Shown here in pieces: positions 1 through 9,372 of a DNA stretch of 37,850 nt; within the stretch, counting starts at the first letter, position 1, and each line of letters opens with the position of its first letter. The translations under genes were made by a program, and so were the position numbers. This DNA comes from Pyrinomonadaceae bacterium (GTDB lineage Bacteria > Acidobacteriota > Blastocatellia > Pyrinomonadales > Pyrinomonadaceae), in NCBI GenBank assembly GCA_013696465.1, contig JACCYN010000036.1, positions 1 to 37,850 of the forward strand. The letters are read 5' to 3'. Below the pieces are notes generated by a model. The model was not told the origin of the DNA. It searched no databases and saw nothing but the letters and a program-made list of their open reading frames with translations.

Positions 1-347
1 GCGACGCGCGAAAGGCTTTGCGGACGTTGCGCACGATCTTGGAAGACGGTGCAGAACCTTTGATGCTGCTTGGTCTCGTCGCCAGCCATTATCATCGCCT
101 GCTGCTCGCCAAAGAGTTAATGGCGGCGGGCGCGCCGGAAGCGGAAGTTTTCCGCCTCGTCCCGCTCCCCTTTAATAAACGCGCCGACTTTTTAGCTTCC
201 GCCCGCCGCAGCGATGCGCTTGGGCTTGCGAATCGCATCGCGCGCATCGCCCGCGCTGATGTAGCGATCAAAACATCGCTCGGCGGCGGCGGCGAACGCG
301 GCGCGCGCCTGCAACTTGAGATGCTAGTGTGTGAACTCGCCAGCTAA
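1..347 (+). CDS. holA: DNA polymerase III delta subunit, C-terminal part (gene truncated by window edge)
   Basis: Frame open from window start; LGLVASHYHRLLLAKEL and ARADVAIKTS...ARLQLEMLVCEL resemble the HolA C-terminal domain; convergent with rpsT, a common neighbour. Confidence 0.72.
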   Translation, partial: DARKALRTLRTILEDGAEPLMLLGLVASHYHRLLLAKELMAAGAPEAEVFRLVPLPFNKRADFLASARRSDALGLANRIARIARADVAIKTSLGGGGERGARLQLEMLVCELAS

Positions 348-357
348 ATTCTTAACT

Positions 358-798
358 TTAATCAAGTCGCTTCAAGTCGGGTTCAACCCATCCGCTCCGC
401 GCTTCACGGGAAACGAGTTGCTCCTTCGTGTAATAATCGTAAACGATTCGTGAATCGCCGCCGTCCTCTAAAATTCCATTGACGATCTCATACGCCCCGC
501 GATTCTGTTCCATGTTTTGAATCCGCTTGTTAATCCTTTTCAGCCAGAACAGCGTGACGGTTTCGTTGTAGCCTTCTTCGACGCCGTGAGCTTTGAGGAA
601 ACGAAGAAGGTTTGTGCGCAGCCGCTGATGCGCTTCGGCGAAAGGCAGACGTAGGAGATACGAAGCGGCGACGGTGAGATGAGCACGATGATTAAATCTT
701 GCTGGCGGCGTTTCGCACAACTCAAATTCACAAACGATGCTTTCGATCTCCGCATCATTCGCAAACATGTGTTCAGGACTCTCCGTCGAATTACGCAT
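358..798 (-). CDS. conserved hypothetical protein
   Basis: 146-aa ORF; FNHRAHLTVAASYLLRLPF and VTLFWLKRI look like a conserved family; ATG start; preceded by a hairpin separating it from rpsT. Confidence 0.55.
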   Translation of the reverse strand: MRNSTESPEHMFANDAEIESIVCEFELCETPPARFNHRAHLTVAASYLLRLPFAEAHQRLRTNLLRFLKAHGVEEGYNETVTLFWLKRINKRIQNMEQNRGAYEIVNGILEDGGDSRIVYDYYTKEQLVSREARSGWVEPDLKRLD

Positions 799-820
799 CG
801 CAAACTTTTCACTAAAAACA

Positions 821-861
821 GAAAGCGAGTCGGATCAAATTCTTTGATCCGACTCGCTTTC
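821..861 (-). terminator. intrinsic terminator downstream of rpsT
   Basis: Perfect 19-bp inverted repeat gaaagcgagtcggatcaaa / tttgatccgactcgctttc with 3-nt loop; T-rich tail on the minus strand (ctgttttt). Confidence 0.85.
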
Positions 862-882
862 TCTAGCTATCAACTGCGAAAC

Positions 883-1152
883 TTACTGTGCGCTTGACTC
901 GCCCGTGACGCGCATTGTCAGACGCGATTTGTAGCGCGCGGCGGCGTTCTTATGGAGCACGCCCTTTTGTACCGATTTATCAATCATCGAGATCGTCTCC
1001 GGCAAAAGCGTCTGCGCATCGGCTCCTTCCGTCGAGAGCGCGGCGCGCAATTTCTTGATCGCAGTGCGCAGACGAGTGCGATTGTTGCGGTTAATCTGGC
1101 GGCGCTTCTCGTTCTGGCGCATACGCTTCTTGGCGGATTTATGATTCGGCAT
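883..1152 (-). CDS. rpsT: 30S ribosomal protein S20
   Basis: MPNHKSAKKRMRQNEKRRQINRNNRTRLRT...SVQKGVLHKNAAARYKSRL is the S20 signature. Confidence 0.97.
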   Translation of the reverse strand: MPNHKSAKKRMRQNEKRRQINRNNRTRLRTAIKKLRAALSTEGADAQTLLPETISMIDKSVQKGVLHKNAAARYKSRLTMRVTGESSAQ

Positions 1153-1638
1153 ACTAAAATCTCCGGCTAATCACTCGTTACAATTTTACGTTCAGTATCT
1201 TATCGCTATTCGGCAGCGCGAATGCAAAACAGAAAGTATAAGTGTCAGTCGCAGGTGTGTCAAGGCGGGTTCAGAACCGAAGCGGCGATACAAATTCTTC
1301 GTGTTGTCGCTCGAAGCGAAAATGCCGGAATCGAAGCAAGATTGATATCTCTACAAGGACAGGCAAAGAGAAGGAGCGACTGTGGTAAGAAAGGGAGAGC
1401 TTACCCAGTAAGTTTCTTCTCTTTCGCTTGCGCTCAAGTTCAATTTCGTAACTCAATCGCTGGATCACTCAAAAAAAGAAGAACGCGCCGGATGACCGAA
1501 AATATTTCTGTTCGTTGACACCCGCATACCGTCTATAGTAGCATTTTACGCATCCAAGTGTGAGCAAATGACGAAACAAATGTCTGCCCCTGATCAATCG
1601 CCCCGCGCGACATTAACTGTTTTCCTTCAGCAAGGAGA

Positions 1639-2604
1639 TTGTCCCGCTTTTTGAAGAAGATAGAACTCCCACCACGCGGCATCGAAACGCTCTTCGGCGT
1701 TCACGACCAAAACATCAAATACCTTGAATCGCTCTTGGACGTGCGCATCAACGCGCGCGGTCAAGACCTCTCGGTTGACGGCGATCCGAAAGACGTTGCT
1801 ACCGTCGAGCGCATACTTGAAGATTTCGCCGCGCTCTTCGGCGAAGGCAAAACCTTTACCGACCGCGAACTGCGCGAAGCCTTCGCCCAGATCGCCGAAG
1901 ATCGCGCTTATTCTCTACGCGACTACTTCACAAAAGCGCGCTTCAACCCGGCAGGCAAAAAACAGGTCGCGCCGAAATCCGCCAACCAACGCCGCTACAT
2001 CGAAGCGATCCAGAACAGCGACATCGTTTTCGGCGTTGGAGTCGCCGGAACCGGAAAAACTTATTTGGCGGTCGCAATGGCCGTACAGGCTTTAATGCAA
2101 AAGCAGGTGAGTCGTATCGTCCTTGCGCGCCCGGCCGTCGAAGCGGGCGAGCGGCTGGGGTTCTTGCCGGGCGATCTGCAAGAGAAGGTTGACCCTTACC
2201 TGCGACCGCTCTACGACGCGCTCTTTGATCTCATTGATGCCGAGCGTGTGACGAAACTGTTAGAGAAGCGCGTCATCGAGATCGCGCCGCTGGCCTTCAT
2301 GCGCGGCAGAACCCTTGCAGATGCTTTTGTGATTCTTGATGAAGCGCAGAATACGACGAGCGAGCAGATGAAAATGTTTCTGACGCGCATCGGCTTCGGC
2401 TCGAAGGCGGTGGTGACGGGAGACGTGACGCAGATCGATCTGCCGACCGGCAAGCGGAGCGGACTTATCGAAGCCGAGCGCGTGCTGGCAAACGTCGAAG
2501 GCATCGAGTTCGTCCGCTTCACGGACAAAGACGTGGTGCGTCATCGTCTCGTGCGGATGATCATCAGAGCTTACGAGGAGCACTCAAAGAAGAGCGGGTT
2601 TTAA
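1639..2604 (+). CDS. phoH: PhoH family ATPase
   Basis: Walker [54 protein letters not shown]. Exact start uncertain (TTG at 1639 or TTG at 1651). Confidence 0.95.
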   Translation: MSRFLKKIELPPRGIETLFGVHDQNIKYLESLLDVRINARGQDLSVDGDPKDVATVERILEDFAALFGEGKTFTDRELREAFAQIAEDRAYSLRDYFTKARFNPAGKKQVAPKSANQRRYIEAIQNSDIVFGVGVAGTGKTYLAVAMAVQALMQKQVSRIVLARPAVEAGERLGFLPGDLQEKVDPYLRPLYDALFDLIDAERVTKLLEKRVIEIAPLAFMRGRTLADAFVILDEAQNTTSEQMKMFLTRIGFGSKAVVTGDVTQIDLPTGKRSGLIEAERVLANVEGIEFVRFTDKDVVRHRLVRMIIRAYEEHSKKSGF

Positions 2605-2666
2605 TCGGTGGCAGGCGGTGGGCGAGAAGGTTTTAGCTTTTTACCTGTCGCTTGCCATTTGTTGTT

Positions 2667-3110
2667 ATGATCGAAGTCGTCAACCGTCAACGTCATCGCC
2701 GGATGAGCGCTGCAGAACGAAACGCTTGGCGGGATTTCGCGGAGAAGGCTTTGCGGGTGATCAATTTAGGAAATTCGGAAGACATCGCGGCGACGATTGT
2801 GTTTGTGGGAGATCGAAGAATCCAAAAGCTTAACAAAAATTATCGCGGGCAGGGAAAAATCACTGACGTGCTCTCTTTTCCTTCGGAGCAAACCGCGTTT
2901 GAACTTGAGGCGGGAGTTAACTTAGGCGATGTGGTGATCTCGATTCCGCAGGCCGAGCGGCAGTCAATCGAACACAACCTTTCTTTCGAGCGCGAAGTAA
3001 GGCAACTGATTCTGCATGGGTTGCTGCACCTCTCCGGTTACGATCACGAAATTGACGACGGCCGGATGAACGAAACGGAACTCCGTCTTCGCCGCCGACT
3101 TCGCATATAA
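2667..3110 (+). CDS. ybeY: endoribonuclease YbeY (rRNA maturation)
   Basis: NKNYRGQGKITDVLSFP and HGLLHLSGYDHEID zinc-binding H-x3-H-x5-H motif; follows phoH as in many genomes. Confidence 0.93.
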   Translation: MIEVVNRQRHRRMSAAERNAWRDFAEKALRVINLGNSEDIAATIVFVGDRRIQKLNKNYRGQGKITDVLSFPSEQTAFELEAGVNLGDVVISIPQAERQSIEHNLSFEREVRQLILHGLLHLSGYDHEIDDGRMNETELRLRRRLRI

Positions 3111-3131
3111 TTCCCCCGCCGCGCAAACTCT

Positions 3132-4472
3132 ATGGAGATCGAAATAGGAATTACAACTCTGTTGCTCGTGCTGCTCGCTTTTCTGGCGACCGTTGATGTC
3201 GCGTTCGGGCAGTTGAGCGACGTAGGCTTGCGGCGGTTGAGCGCCGATTCGGAAGATTCACAAACGCGCGGCGCAACCTTTCTCAGGCAGATCGTCGAGG
3301 AGCGTTCGCGTTTTCGCTTTGTGCTCTCCGCGACGATGCAGTTGATCATCGTGCTCGTCTCGGTGCTCGTCGCCGCGCTCGCGGCAGAGTTGTTCGCCGA
3401 CAGGCATTTCGTCTTCGTCGCCTTCTCCGCGGGCGCGCTGCTCGTCATCACCTTCCGGCAACTCGTCCCGCGCCTTCTCGCGTTGCGCAACCCGGAGAAG
3501 ATGCTGCTCACCTTGCTGCCCGTCTTCAGTCCGCTCTATCGCGTGCTCTCCGTCTTCGGACTGCCCTTCGCGCGCCGCAGATCGGAAGCGTTGCGGCGCG
3601 AACGCCAGCAGCACCAGCAACTCTCAACAACTGAAACGCCCAACGCCGAAATGGAAGAGGCAGCTAACGGAGACAACTTGCAGGCCTTGATTGATGTTGG
3701 CGAGGAAGAAGGGATTTTAGAAGAAGAAGAGGGTGAGCTTATTCACTCGATCATCGAGTTTGGCGACACGCGCGTGAGCGAAGTGATGACGCCGCGCACG
3801 GAGATCGTGACGCTCCCTGTCACGGCAACGGTGCGCGAAGCGCGGGACGCGATTATCGAATCCAAGTATTCGCGCTTGCCCGTTTACCGTGAACAAGTGG
3901 ATAACGTGGAAGGAATAATTTACGTGCGCGATCTGCTCGCCTGCTGGCCTGAGGGCAAGGAGGATGAAAGCATCGAACCGCTCTTGCGCCCGGCCTTCTT
4001 TGTGCCGGAGACGAAGGAGGTCGCCGACCTTCTCGAAGAGATGCAAAAGGCGCACGTTCAGGTCGCCATGGTGATTGACGAATACGGCGGCGTCGCAGGT
4101 CTTATCTCGGTCGAAGACATTCTCGAAGAGATCGTCGGCGAGATCGAAGACGAGGATACGGAGACGGACGAGGTGATCGAGATCATCGAGGGCACAGACG
4201 GTTATTACCAAGTGCTCGGCTCAACCGAGATCGGAAAGATCGAGCGTTTATTTGACATGGAAATTGAAGACGATGATTTTACGACCATCGCCGGGCTTGT
4301 GATCAACGAACTCGGCTGCGTGCCGCGCGCCGGAACACAACTTAACTTTCGCGGGATTGAAGTGGACGTTCTTGACTCCGACGAACGGCGCATCAACCGT
4401 CTGCGTCTGCGTCGCGTCACCGCCGAGGATGTCGCACAGGCGGAGAGCATCGCATCAAAACAGGCTCAATAA
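3132..4472 (+). CDS. CorC/HlyC-type hemolysin family protein (CNNM + CBS + transporter-associated domain)
   Basis: N-terminal hydrophobic domain, VSEVMTPRTEIVTLPV, KYSRLPVYREQVDNVEGIIYVRDLL, MVIDEYGGVAGLISVEDILEEIVGEIEDE. Confidence 0.9.
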   Translation: MEIEIGITTLLLVLLAFLATVDVAFGQLSDVGLRRLSADSEDSQTRGATFLRQIVEERSRFRFVLSATMQLIIVLVSVLVAALAAELFADRHFVFVAFSAGALLVITFRQLVPRLLALRNPEKMLLTLLPVFSPLYRVLSVFGLPFARRRSEALRRERQQHQQLSTTETPNAEMEEAANGDNLQALIDVGEEEGILEEEEGELIHSIIEFGDTRVSEVMTPRTEIVTLPVTATVREARDAIIESKYSRLPVYREQVDNVEGIIYVRDLLACWPEGKEDESIEPLLRPAFFVPETKEVADLLEEMQKAHVQVAMVIDEYGGVAGLISVEDILEEIVGEIEDEDTETDEVIEIIEGTDGYYQVLGSTEIGKIERLFDMEIEDDDFTTIAGLVINELGCVPRAGTQLNFRGIEVDVLDSDERRINRLRLRRVTAEDVAQAESIASKQAQ

Positions 4473-4624
4473 ATTCAGTCACGCCTTAACATTTCAACTT
4501 GCCCGCCTGACTAAGAAGCATTTTCGGGTTATTATTCAACTTTGAATTTTCAATTTCAGAAAAAGGATGAATGCGGCGTCCGCGCGCTTCCATAGCTCGA
4601 ACGAAAAAAGACCGCTTGGCTTTC

Positions 4625-6931
4625 ATGGCAAAGAAGAAAAGCCGCCACCTGAGCGGGCGTCTCATTGACCCGCAACCGATCACTCCCGACACTAGGCTTG
4701 CCGATCTCGTTGACGAAACATTTGTCGCCTATAACGCCGCTCGCCTGCGCGAAGCGTGCCAGCTCTTCACGCAGAAGATGCTTGAGCCGGATACGACCAT
4801 CGGTCTTTCCATTACCGGCGCTTTGACTCCTGCGGGCTTGGGCATCTCGGCGCTCATCCCGCTCGTGCAGGCCGGGTTTATTGATTGGATCATTTCGACA
4901 GGCGCGAACCTCTACCACGACACGCACTTCGGAATTGGACTCGAACTGCGTCAAGGCAACGCCTCAACGTCGGACATCACGTTGCGCGAAGAAGAGGTGG
5001 TGCGCATCTACGACATCTTCTTCGATTATTCGGTGCTGTTAGACACTGACGCTTTCTTTCGCCGCATTATCGAAGGCGAAGAGTTTCAAAAGGCGATGTC
5101 AACCGCTGAGTTTCATTATCTCTGCGGGAAATACGTGCGTGAGCGCGAACGCAAGCTAGGAATCAAAAACAAATCTTTACTCGCCGCGTGCTACGAATAC
5201 GCGGTGCCCGTCTACACCTCGTCGCCGGGCGATTCGTCAATCGGCATGAACGTCGCCGCGAAAGCATTGCAAGGAAATAAACTCGCTTTCGATCCTTCCT
5301 TAGACGTGAACGAAACGGCCGCGATTGTTTTGGCCGGAAAGCGCGGCGCGATTCACGGGCAGGGTGATAAGGGCAGAAAGCACGGCGGCAAGTCGGCCGT
5401 GTTTATCTTGGGCGGCGGAAGTCCCAAAAACTTTATGCTGCAAACCGAGCCGCAGATTCAGGAAGTGTTAGGCATTGACGAGCGCGGGCACGACTACTTT
5501 TTACAAATCACCGACGCGCGGCCAGACACCGGTGGTTTGTGCGTCGCAGAGGGAACGTACATAGACACGCCGAGGGATTTGAGTAAATCCCCTCATGGCA
5601 TTCCGATTGAAGATTTAGTCGGTAAGTCCGGCTTTCACGTTTATTCGTTCGATCATGAACAACGGAAGATCACGCTTTCGGAAGTGGAAATAGTTTGGCG
5701 GACGGGCGAGAAAGAAGTGTGGCGTCTGCGCTTCGGCTGGTACACCGGGCAGCGAAAAGAAAGATACGAGGAAAGCGAATTGCTGGCGACGCCCGAACAT
5801 CTCATCATGCTTCACAACGGTTCTTACAAGCCTCTGAAGGCACTGAAGGCGGGCGAAAGTCTCAAGGCGTTCAACACTTCTTGTTCGACGCACGGCTATC
5901 GGCAGATCGGATTAGGCACGGGCAAAACCACTCCTGAACACCGCTACTTATTGGAATTCGCTCTTGATAGAAAACTAGACCCTACGGAAGTCGCGCACCA
6001 TCTCGATCACAATCATCTTAATAATAACTTCGACAACCTAGCCCCGGAGCATTATCGCGCGCACATTTCAAATCATCGGAAAATTGAATGGCAAAAGAAA
6101 ACTGTCGAAGAAAAAGAAAGATTTGCAGAACTAAATCGACAACGAATGACAAGGGAAAAAGCTCAATTCTTATCACGCAAGTTTTGGGACAATTTGTCGG
6201 AAGAAGAACTTGATGCCTACAAAGAAATCAAACGAGGGGAAAATCTCGATCAATCGAACGAAGTCAGAGAACATCGCCGACAGAGAGCGCGTGAGTGGTT
6301 TTCACAACTTCCGACAGACGAACAAAAACGTCGTCGTGAGCACTTCCGTCAACAAACATCGAAGCGTTTTCAAAACCTCTCTGAACAGGAACGTGAAGAG
6401 TGGAACGCTAAATTTCAATTCGAGAAGAATCCGCGTTTCAAATTTCAGATTGATGAAGAATCCGTCAGAAATGCTTTGATTGAGACGGGCGGAAAAATCG
6501 GTAAGACTTGCGAGAAATTACAAATTGATTGGCGCACGCTTGATCGCAGACTCAAAATGTACGGCATTACCAGAGAAGAAATTAGGGAACGCTACGTTGA
6601 TAACCACAAAGTCATCTCTATTGAAGCGACCGGGATCATTGTTCCCGTCTACGACATGAAGGTTAAGCGCACGCACAATTTTGTCGCCAATGGAATTGTT
6701 GTTCATAACTCCGGCGCAACTCCGGGCGAGGCAGTCTCGTGGGGCAAGGTCGATCCCGATAGATTACCCGACGCGGTTGTGTGTTATGTTGATTCAACGA
6801 TTGCGCTGCCCCTTATCACGGCTTACGCTTTGGCGCGCCACGCGCCGCGCGAACCGAAGCGGCTTTATGATAGGCGCGACGAGTTCATGGAATTGTTAAT
6901 GGCTGAGTACAAGAAATCTAAAAGGCGTTAG
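4625..6931 (+). CDS. deoxyhypusine synthase-like protein interrupted by an in-frame intein
   Basis: N-extein: [50 protein letters not shown]-extein: [17 protein letters not shown]...[17 protein letters not shown], as in the DHS family. ORF called from 4571; ATG at 4625 ([11 protein letters not shown]) preferred. Confidence 0.9.
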   Translation: MAKKKSRHLSGRLIDPQPITPDTRLADLVDETFVAYNAARLREACQLFTQKMLEPDTTIGLSITGALTPAGLGISALIPLVQAGFIDWIISTGANLYHDTHFGIGLELRQGNASTSDITLREEEVVRIYDIFFDYSVLLDTDAFFRRIIEGEEFQKAMSTAEFHYLCGKYVRERERKLGIKNKSLLAACYEYAVPVYTSSPGDSSIGMNVAAKALQGNKLAFDPSLDVNETAAIVLAGKRGAIHGQGDKGRKHGGKSAVFILGGGSPKNFMLQTEPQIQEVLGIDERGHDYFLQITDARPDTGGLCVAEGTYIDTPRDLSKSPHGIPIEDLVGKSGFHVYSFDHEQRKITLSEVEIVWRTGEKEVWRLRFGWYTGQRKERYEESELLATPEHLIMLHNGSYKPLKALKAGESLKAFNTSCSTHGYRQIGLGTGKTTPEHRYLLEFALDRKLDPTEVAHHLDHNHLNNNFDNLAPEHYRAHISNHRKIEWQKKTVEEKERFAELNRQRMTREKAQFLSRKFWDNLSEEELDAYKEIKRGENLDQSNEVREHRRQRAREWFSQLPTDEQKRRREHFRQQTSKRFQNLSEQEREEWNAKFQFEKNPRFKFQIDEESVRNALIETGGKIGKTCEKLQIDWRTLDRRLKMYGITREEIRERYVDNHKVISIEATGIIVPVYDMKVKRTHNFVANGIVVHNSGATPGEAVSWGKVDPDRLPDAVVCYVDSTIALPLITAYALARHAPREPKRLYDRRDEFMELLMAEYKKSKRR
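5540..6709 (+). other. intein (390 aa) with HNH homing endonuclease
   Basis: Starts Cys1 ([11 protein letters not shown], block A), block B-like [26 protein letters not shown] core, block [25 protein letters not shown] followed by Ser+1. Confidence 0.92.
5990..6060 (+). other. HNH endonuclease core inside intein
   Basis: [25 protein letters not shown] matches the H-x-L-D-x-N-x-x-N-N-x-x-x-N-L pattern of HNH homing endonucleases. Confidence 0.85.
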
Positions 6932-7024
6932 GCGCGCGCAGAGGATGAAGCGGACACACGAGTTTAAGCGTGAGAGTTATCCTTCGGATTTGTTGAGAGC
7001 ATCTTTTAGCAATCAAGGAACTTA

Positions 7025-7513
7025 ATGGCGAAAACGATCACTGACGATAAGCCGCGCATCCATTTCGATTGCACGAAATGCCCGGCCTTCTGTTGTGCCA
7101 TCTATGAGCGTGTGCAGGTGACGAAGCGCGACATCAATCGCCTCGCCAAGCATTTCGGCGTTACGGTTGAATCCGCGATCCGTCGTTACACGAAGATGCA
7201 CTCCGGCGAGCGCGTGTTGCGCCGCACGCACGACGAGCTTTTCGACATGGACGCTTGCATGTTTCTTGATCATGAGACGCGCGGCTGCTCGATCTATCAC
7301 GCGCGCCCGAAAATCTGCCGCGAGTATCCGGGGCGTTCGCGCTGCTCTTACTACGACGTGCTGCAGTTTGAGCGCAAACAACAGGACGACATAAATGTGC
7401 TTCCGTTGTTTCAGATCACCTTCCGCGAAGTGAAGAAAGACGAGCAGCGCGACGACAAAGGCGAAAAGATTTGGGAGTGGAAACAAGGCAAAAGGCGGAA
7501 GGCGAAAAGGTGA
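7025..7513 (+). CDS. YkgJ-type Cys-cluster protein
   Basis: FDCTKCPAFCCAIYERVQVTKRDINRLAKHFG...ACMFLDHETRGCSIYHARPKICREYP conserved Cys pattern. Confidence 0.87.
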   Translation: MAKTITDDKPRIHFDCTKCPAFCCAIYERVQVTKRDINRLAKHFGVTVESAIRRYTKMHSGERVLRRTHDELFDMDACMFLDHETRGCSIYHARPKICREYPGRSRCSYYDVLQFERKQQDDINVLPLFQITFREVKKDEQRDDKGEKIWEWKQGKRRKAKR

Positions 7514-7564
7514 GTTCAATCCGTTAATCGTAACGCATAATTTTAGATGGGGGCGTGAAGTGAG

Positions 7565-7789
7565 ATGAAAGAATTGTTGTTGGGGATGAAGAATCGTCGG
7601 GTGGACATTTTGTGCGGCGGCGCGTCGCGTCTGCGCGGCGAGGTAGTGAAGGTGGAGAATGACGTGCTGCATCTGAAGGACGACGACGGGCAGCCGTGTT
7701 ACGTCGCGGTTGATAAGATCGCCGTCGTGTGGCAGGCGCGTGAGGAAGAGCATCGCGCGGGCTTCATTCCGGTTACTAACAATCGCTGA
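7565..7789 (+). CDS. small conserved hypothetical protein
   Basis: 74-aa ORF, MKELLLGMKNRRVDILCGGASRLRGEVVKVENDVLHLKDDDGQPCYVAVDKIAVVW (beta-rich, Sm-like appearance); ATG start. Confidence 0.5.
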   Translation: MKELLLGMKNRRVDILCGGASRLRGEVVKVENDVLHLKDDDGQPCYVAVDKIAVVWQAREEEHRAGFIPVTNNR

Positions 7790-7815
7790 ATATTTATTGA
7801 TCTATTGAGGTTGAA

Positions 7816-8286
7816 ATGAGAAGAATTGCTTTCGCCTTTTTTGTGTTTAGCTTCTACTTCTTAGTGGCTGATGCTGCGGTAGCGTGTGTTTGTGAGTTAC
7901 CGAACAGGAATTTAAGCGTTGAGGAAGCTAGAGTAGCACTTGTCAAAAGCCTCGATGAGGCAACCGCTGTTTTTACCGGTCAAGTCGTTGCGCTCGATAC
8001 TTTCACCGTCAGGTTCAAAGTTGAAAATGTGTGGAAAGGTGAAATCCAAGACGATCTAATAATGTCAACAGGGGCGAAAATGAACGACGATAATACTTCT
8101 ACATCTTCGTCTTGTGATTACCGCTTTGAAAAGGGTGAAAAGTACATCGTTTACGCTTACGGCATCGGTAAAGAGATGCAAGTTCATAAGTGTACAAGAA
8201 CGCGACTTCTAATTCATGCGAGCAAGGAATTGAAAGAGTTAGACGAACTTGCGCCACGCGAAGTTGAAAATCAGGAGTTGCATTAA
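7816..8286 (+). CDS. secreted protein with NTR/TIMP-like appearance
   Basis: Hydrophobic N-terminus, then ACVCELPN..., AVFTGQVVALDTFTVRFKVENVWKGE, CDYRFEKGEKYIVYAYG. Confidence 0.6.
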   Translation: MRRIAFAFFVFSFYFLVADAAVACVCELPNRNLSVEEARVALVKSLDEATAVFTGQVVALDTFTVRFKVENVWKGEIQDDLIMSTGAKMNDDNTSTSSSCDYRFEKGEKYIVYAYGIGKEMQVHKCTRTRLLIHASKELKELDELAPREVENQELH

Positions 8287-8314
8287 CAAGTAACGGAAAT
8301 CTCGTTTGATTGGT

Positions 8315-8366
8315 AAATATAAAGACCGCCTCGCTTCGATGAACAAGCGAGGCGGTCTTTATATTT
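8315..8366. terminator. bidirectional intrinsic terminator between convergent genes
   Basis: Perfect 22-bp inverted repeat aaatataaagaccgcctcgctt / aagcgaggcggtctttatattt, 8-nt loop. Confidence 0.85.
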
Positions 8367-8384
8367 AAGCGCAGATGTTTTCGC

Positions 8385-9002
8385 TTATTCCGCAATCTGT
8401 TCGGCGGGGAGGGGGATGCGGCGGAAGCCGTCAATGCGCGCGCCCCAGTAACCTTTGAAAGGCGAGTAGACGACGCCTTTGCTCGTCGAGGCGTGATAGA
8501 AGCCGTGTTCGTCGGCGACGATGCCGACGTGCGTCAGGTTGTTGAAGAAGACGAGCGTGCCGAGGCGATATTTTTCGTCGTCGCCTGCAGGTGAGAAGCG
8601 CGTCCAGAATGTGCGCGCGTTGGTGCGGTCGAATTGGACGCCAGCCGAGCCGAACACGCTCCATACGAAGCCGGAACAATCGAAGACTCGCGGTCCCGCC
8701 GCGCCCCAGACGTAGGGCGAACCGAGACGTTGATCAATCGCGGCGATCAGCATCTCATTGACGCGGGCGGCGGCCGAGACGGAAGACGCGGAAGCAGTGA
8801 GCGTTGAAATTTCGCGGCCAGCAGGTTCAGCGACCGAGATGATCACGGCGTCGTTTTCGAGTCGCGCCACACCTTCCGAGTTGGTGGTGACCGCGGAGAG
8901 TTGGGGGAGCCTTAAAGTTTCTTGTTGAGCTGCTGCGATGGTGGCGAATGAACCCAGAACAAGACTGAGGGCGAACAGGCGAGAATATATTTTCTTAATC
9001 AT
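8385..9002 (-). CDS. NlpC/P60 family cell-wall hydrolase, secreted
   Basis: Signal peptide MIKKIYSRLFALSLVLGSFATIAAAQ; catalytic FDCSGFVWSVFGSAGVQFDRT, GTLVFFNNLTHVGIV, FYHASTS. Start at the internal ATG of the longer ORF. Confidence 0.9.
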   Translation of the reverse strand: MIKKIYSRLFALSLVLGSFATIAAAQQETLRLPQLSAVTTNSEGVARLENDAVIISVAEPAGREISTLTASASSVSAAARVNEMLIAAIDQRLGSPYVWGAAGPRVFDCSGFVWSVFGSAGVQFDRTNARTFWTRFSPAGDDEKYRLGTLVFFNNLTHVGIVADEHGFYHASTSKGVVYSPFKGYWGARIDGFRRIPLPAEQIAE

Positions 9003-9082
9003 CGTTTGGGGAACGCTGCTCCTTGATAGTTGATTAGTTAGGTGTTGCTCGTTCTGGGGGAACCTAAACACCGTGTCGGGAG

Positions 9083-9110
9083 ATTATAACTTGTTGCCTT
9101 CATGCGGCAA
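9083..9110 (-). promoter_or_regulatory. candidate sigma70-type promoter for the NlpC/P60 gene
   Basis: Minus-strand TTGCCG - 16 nt - TATAAT, about 80 nt upstream of the ATG. Confidence 0.35.
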
Positions 9111-9372
9111 CAAAACCATCTTACAGAACAGTTACGGGCAGGCCAAGAGGCAATGTGACTGTTCCGTGACGAGTCACAAAGGGTTTGTGAAATGTGGACG
9201 GAAAGGAATCGTAAAGGTGTGTTGTAGGTTTTTGGTTGGTGGAGCATGAGCATACAGTCGTCCCGTCACAGAACACGAATCTGTCATTCTGATTTAGTTA
9301 CGAAGGAAAACGTAGCGTCGCAACTCCGTAGCGTGATAGGATGCGGCGCAAAAATCGTGTAGAAAGAGGATT

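Noticed and set aside
1222-1518. 98-aa ORF in the rpsT-phoH intergenic region
   Set aside because: No recognisable motif, no RBS, overlapping ORF on the opposite strand; insufficient support.
7022-7753. 243-aa minus-strand ORF
   Set aside because: Antisense to the YkgJ-type gene and the following small ORF; His-rich shadow translation.
9003-9300. c-di-AMP (ydaO) riboswitch upstream of the NlpC/P60 gene
   Set aside because: Gene type is suggestive, but the leader does not show the conserved ydaO core; the likely transcription start leaves only ~80 nt of UTR.
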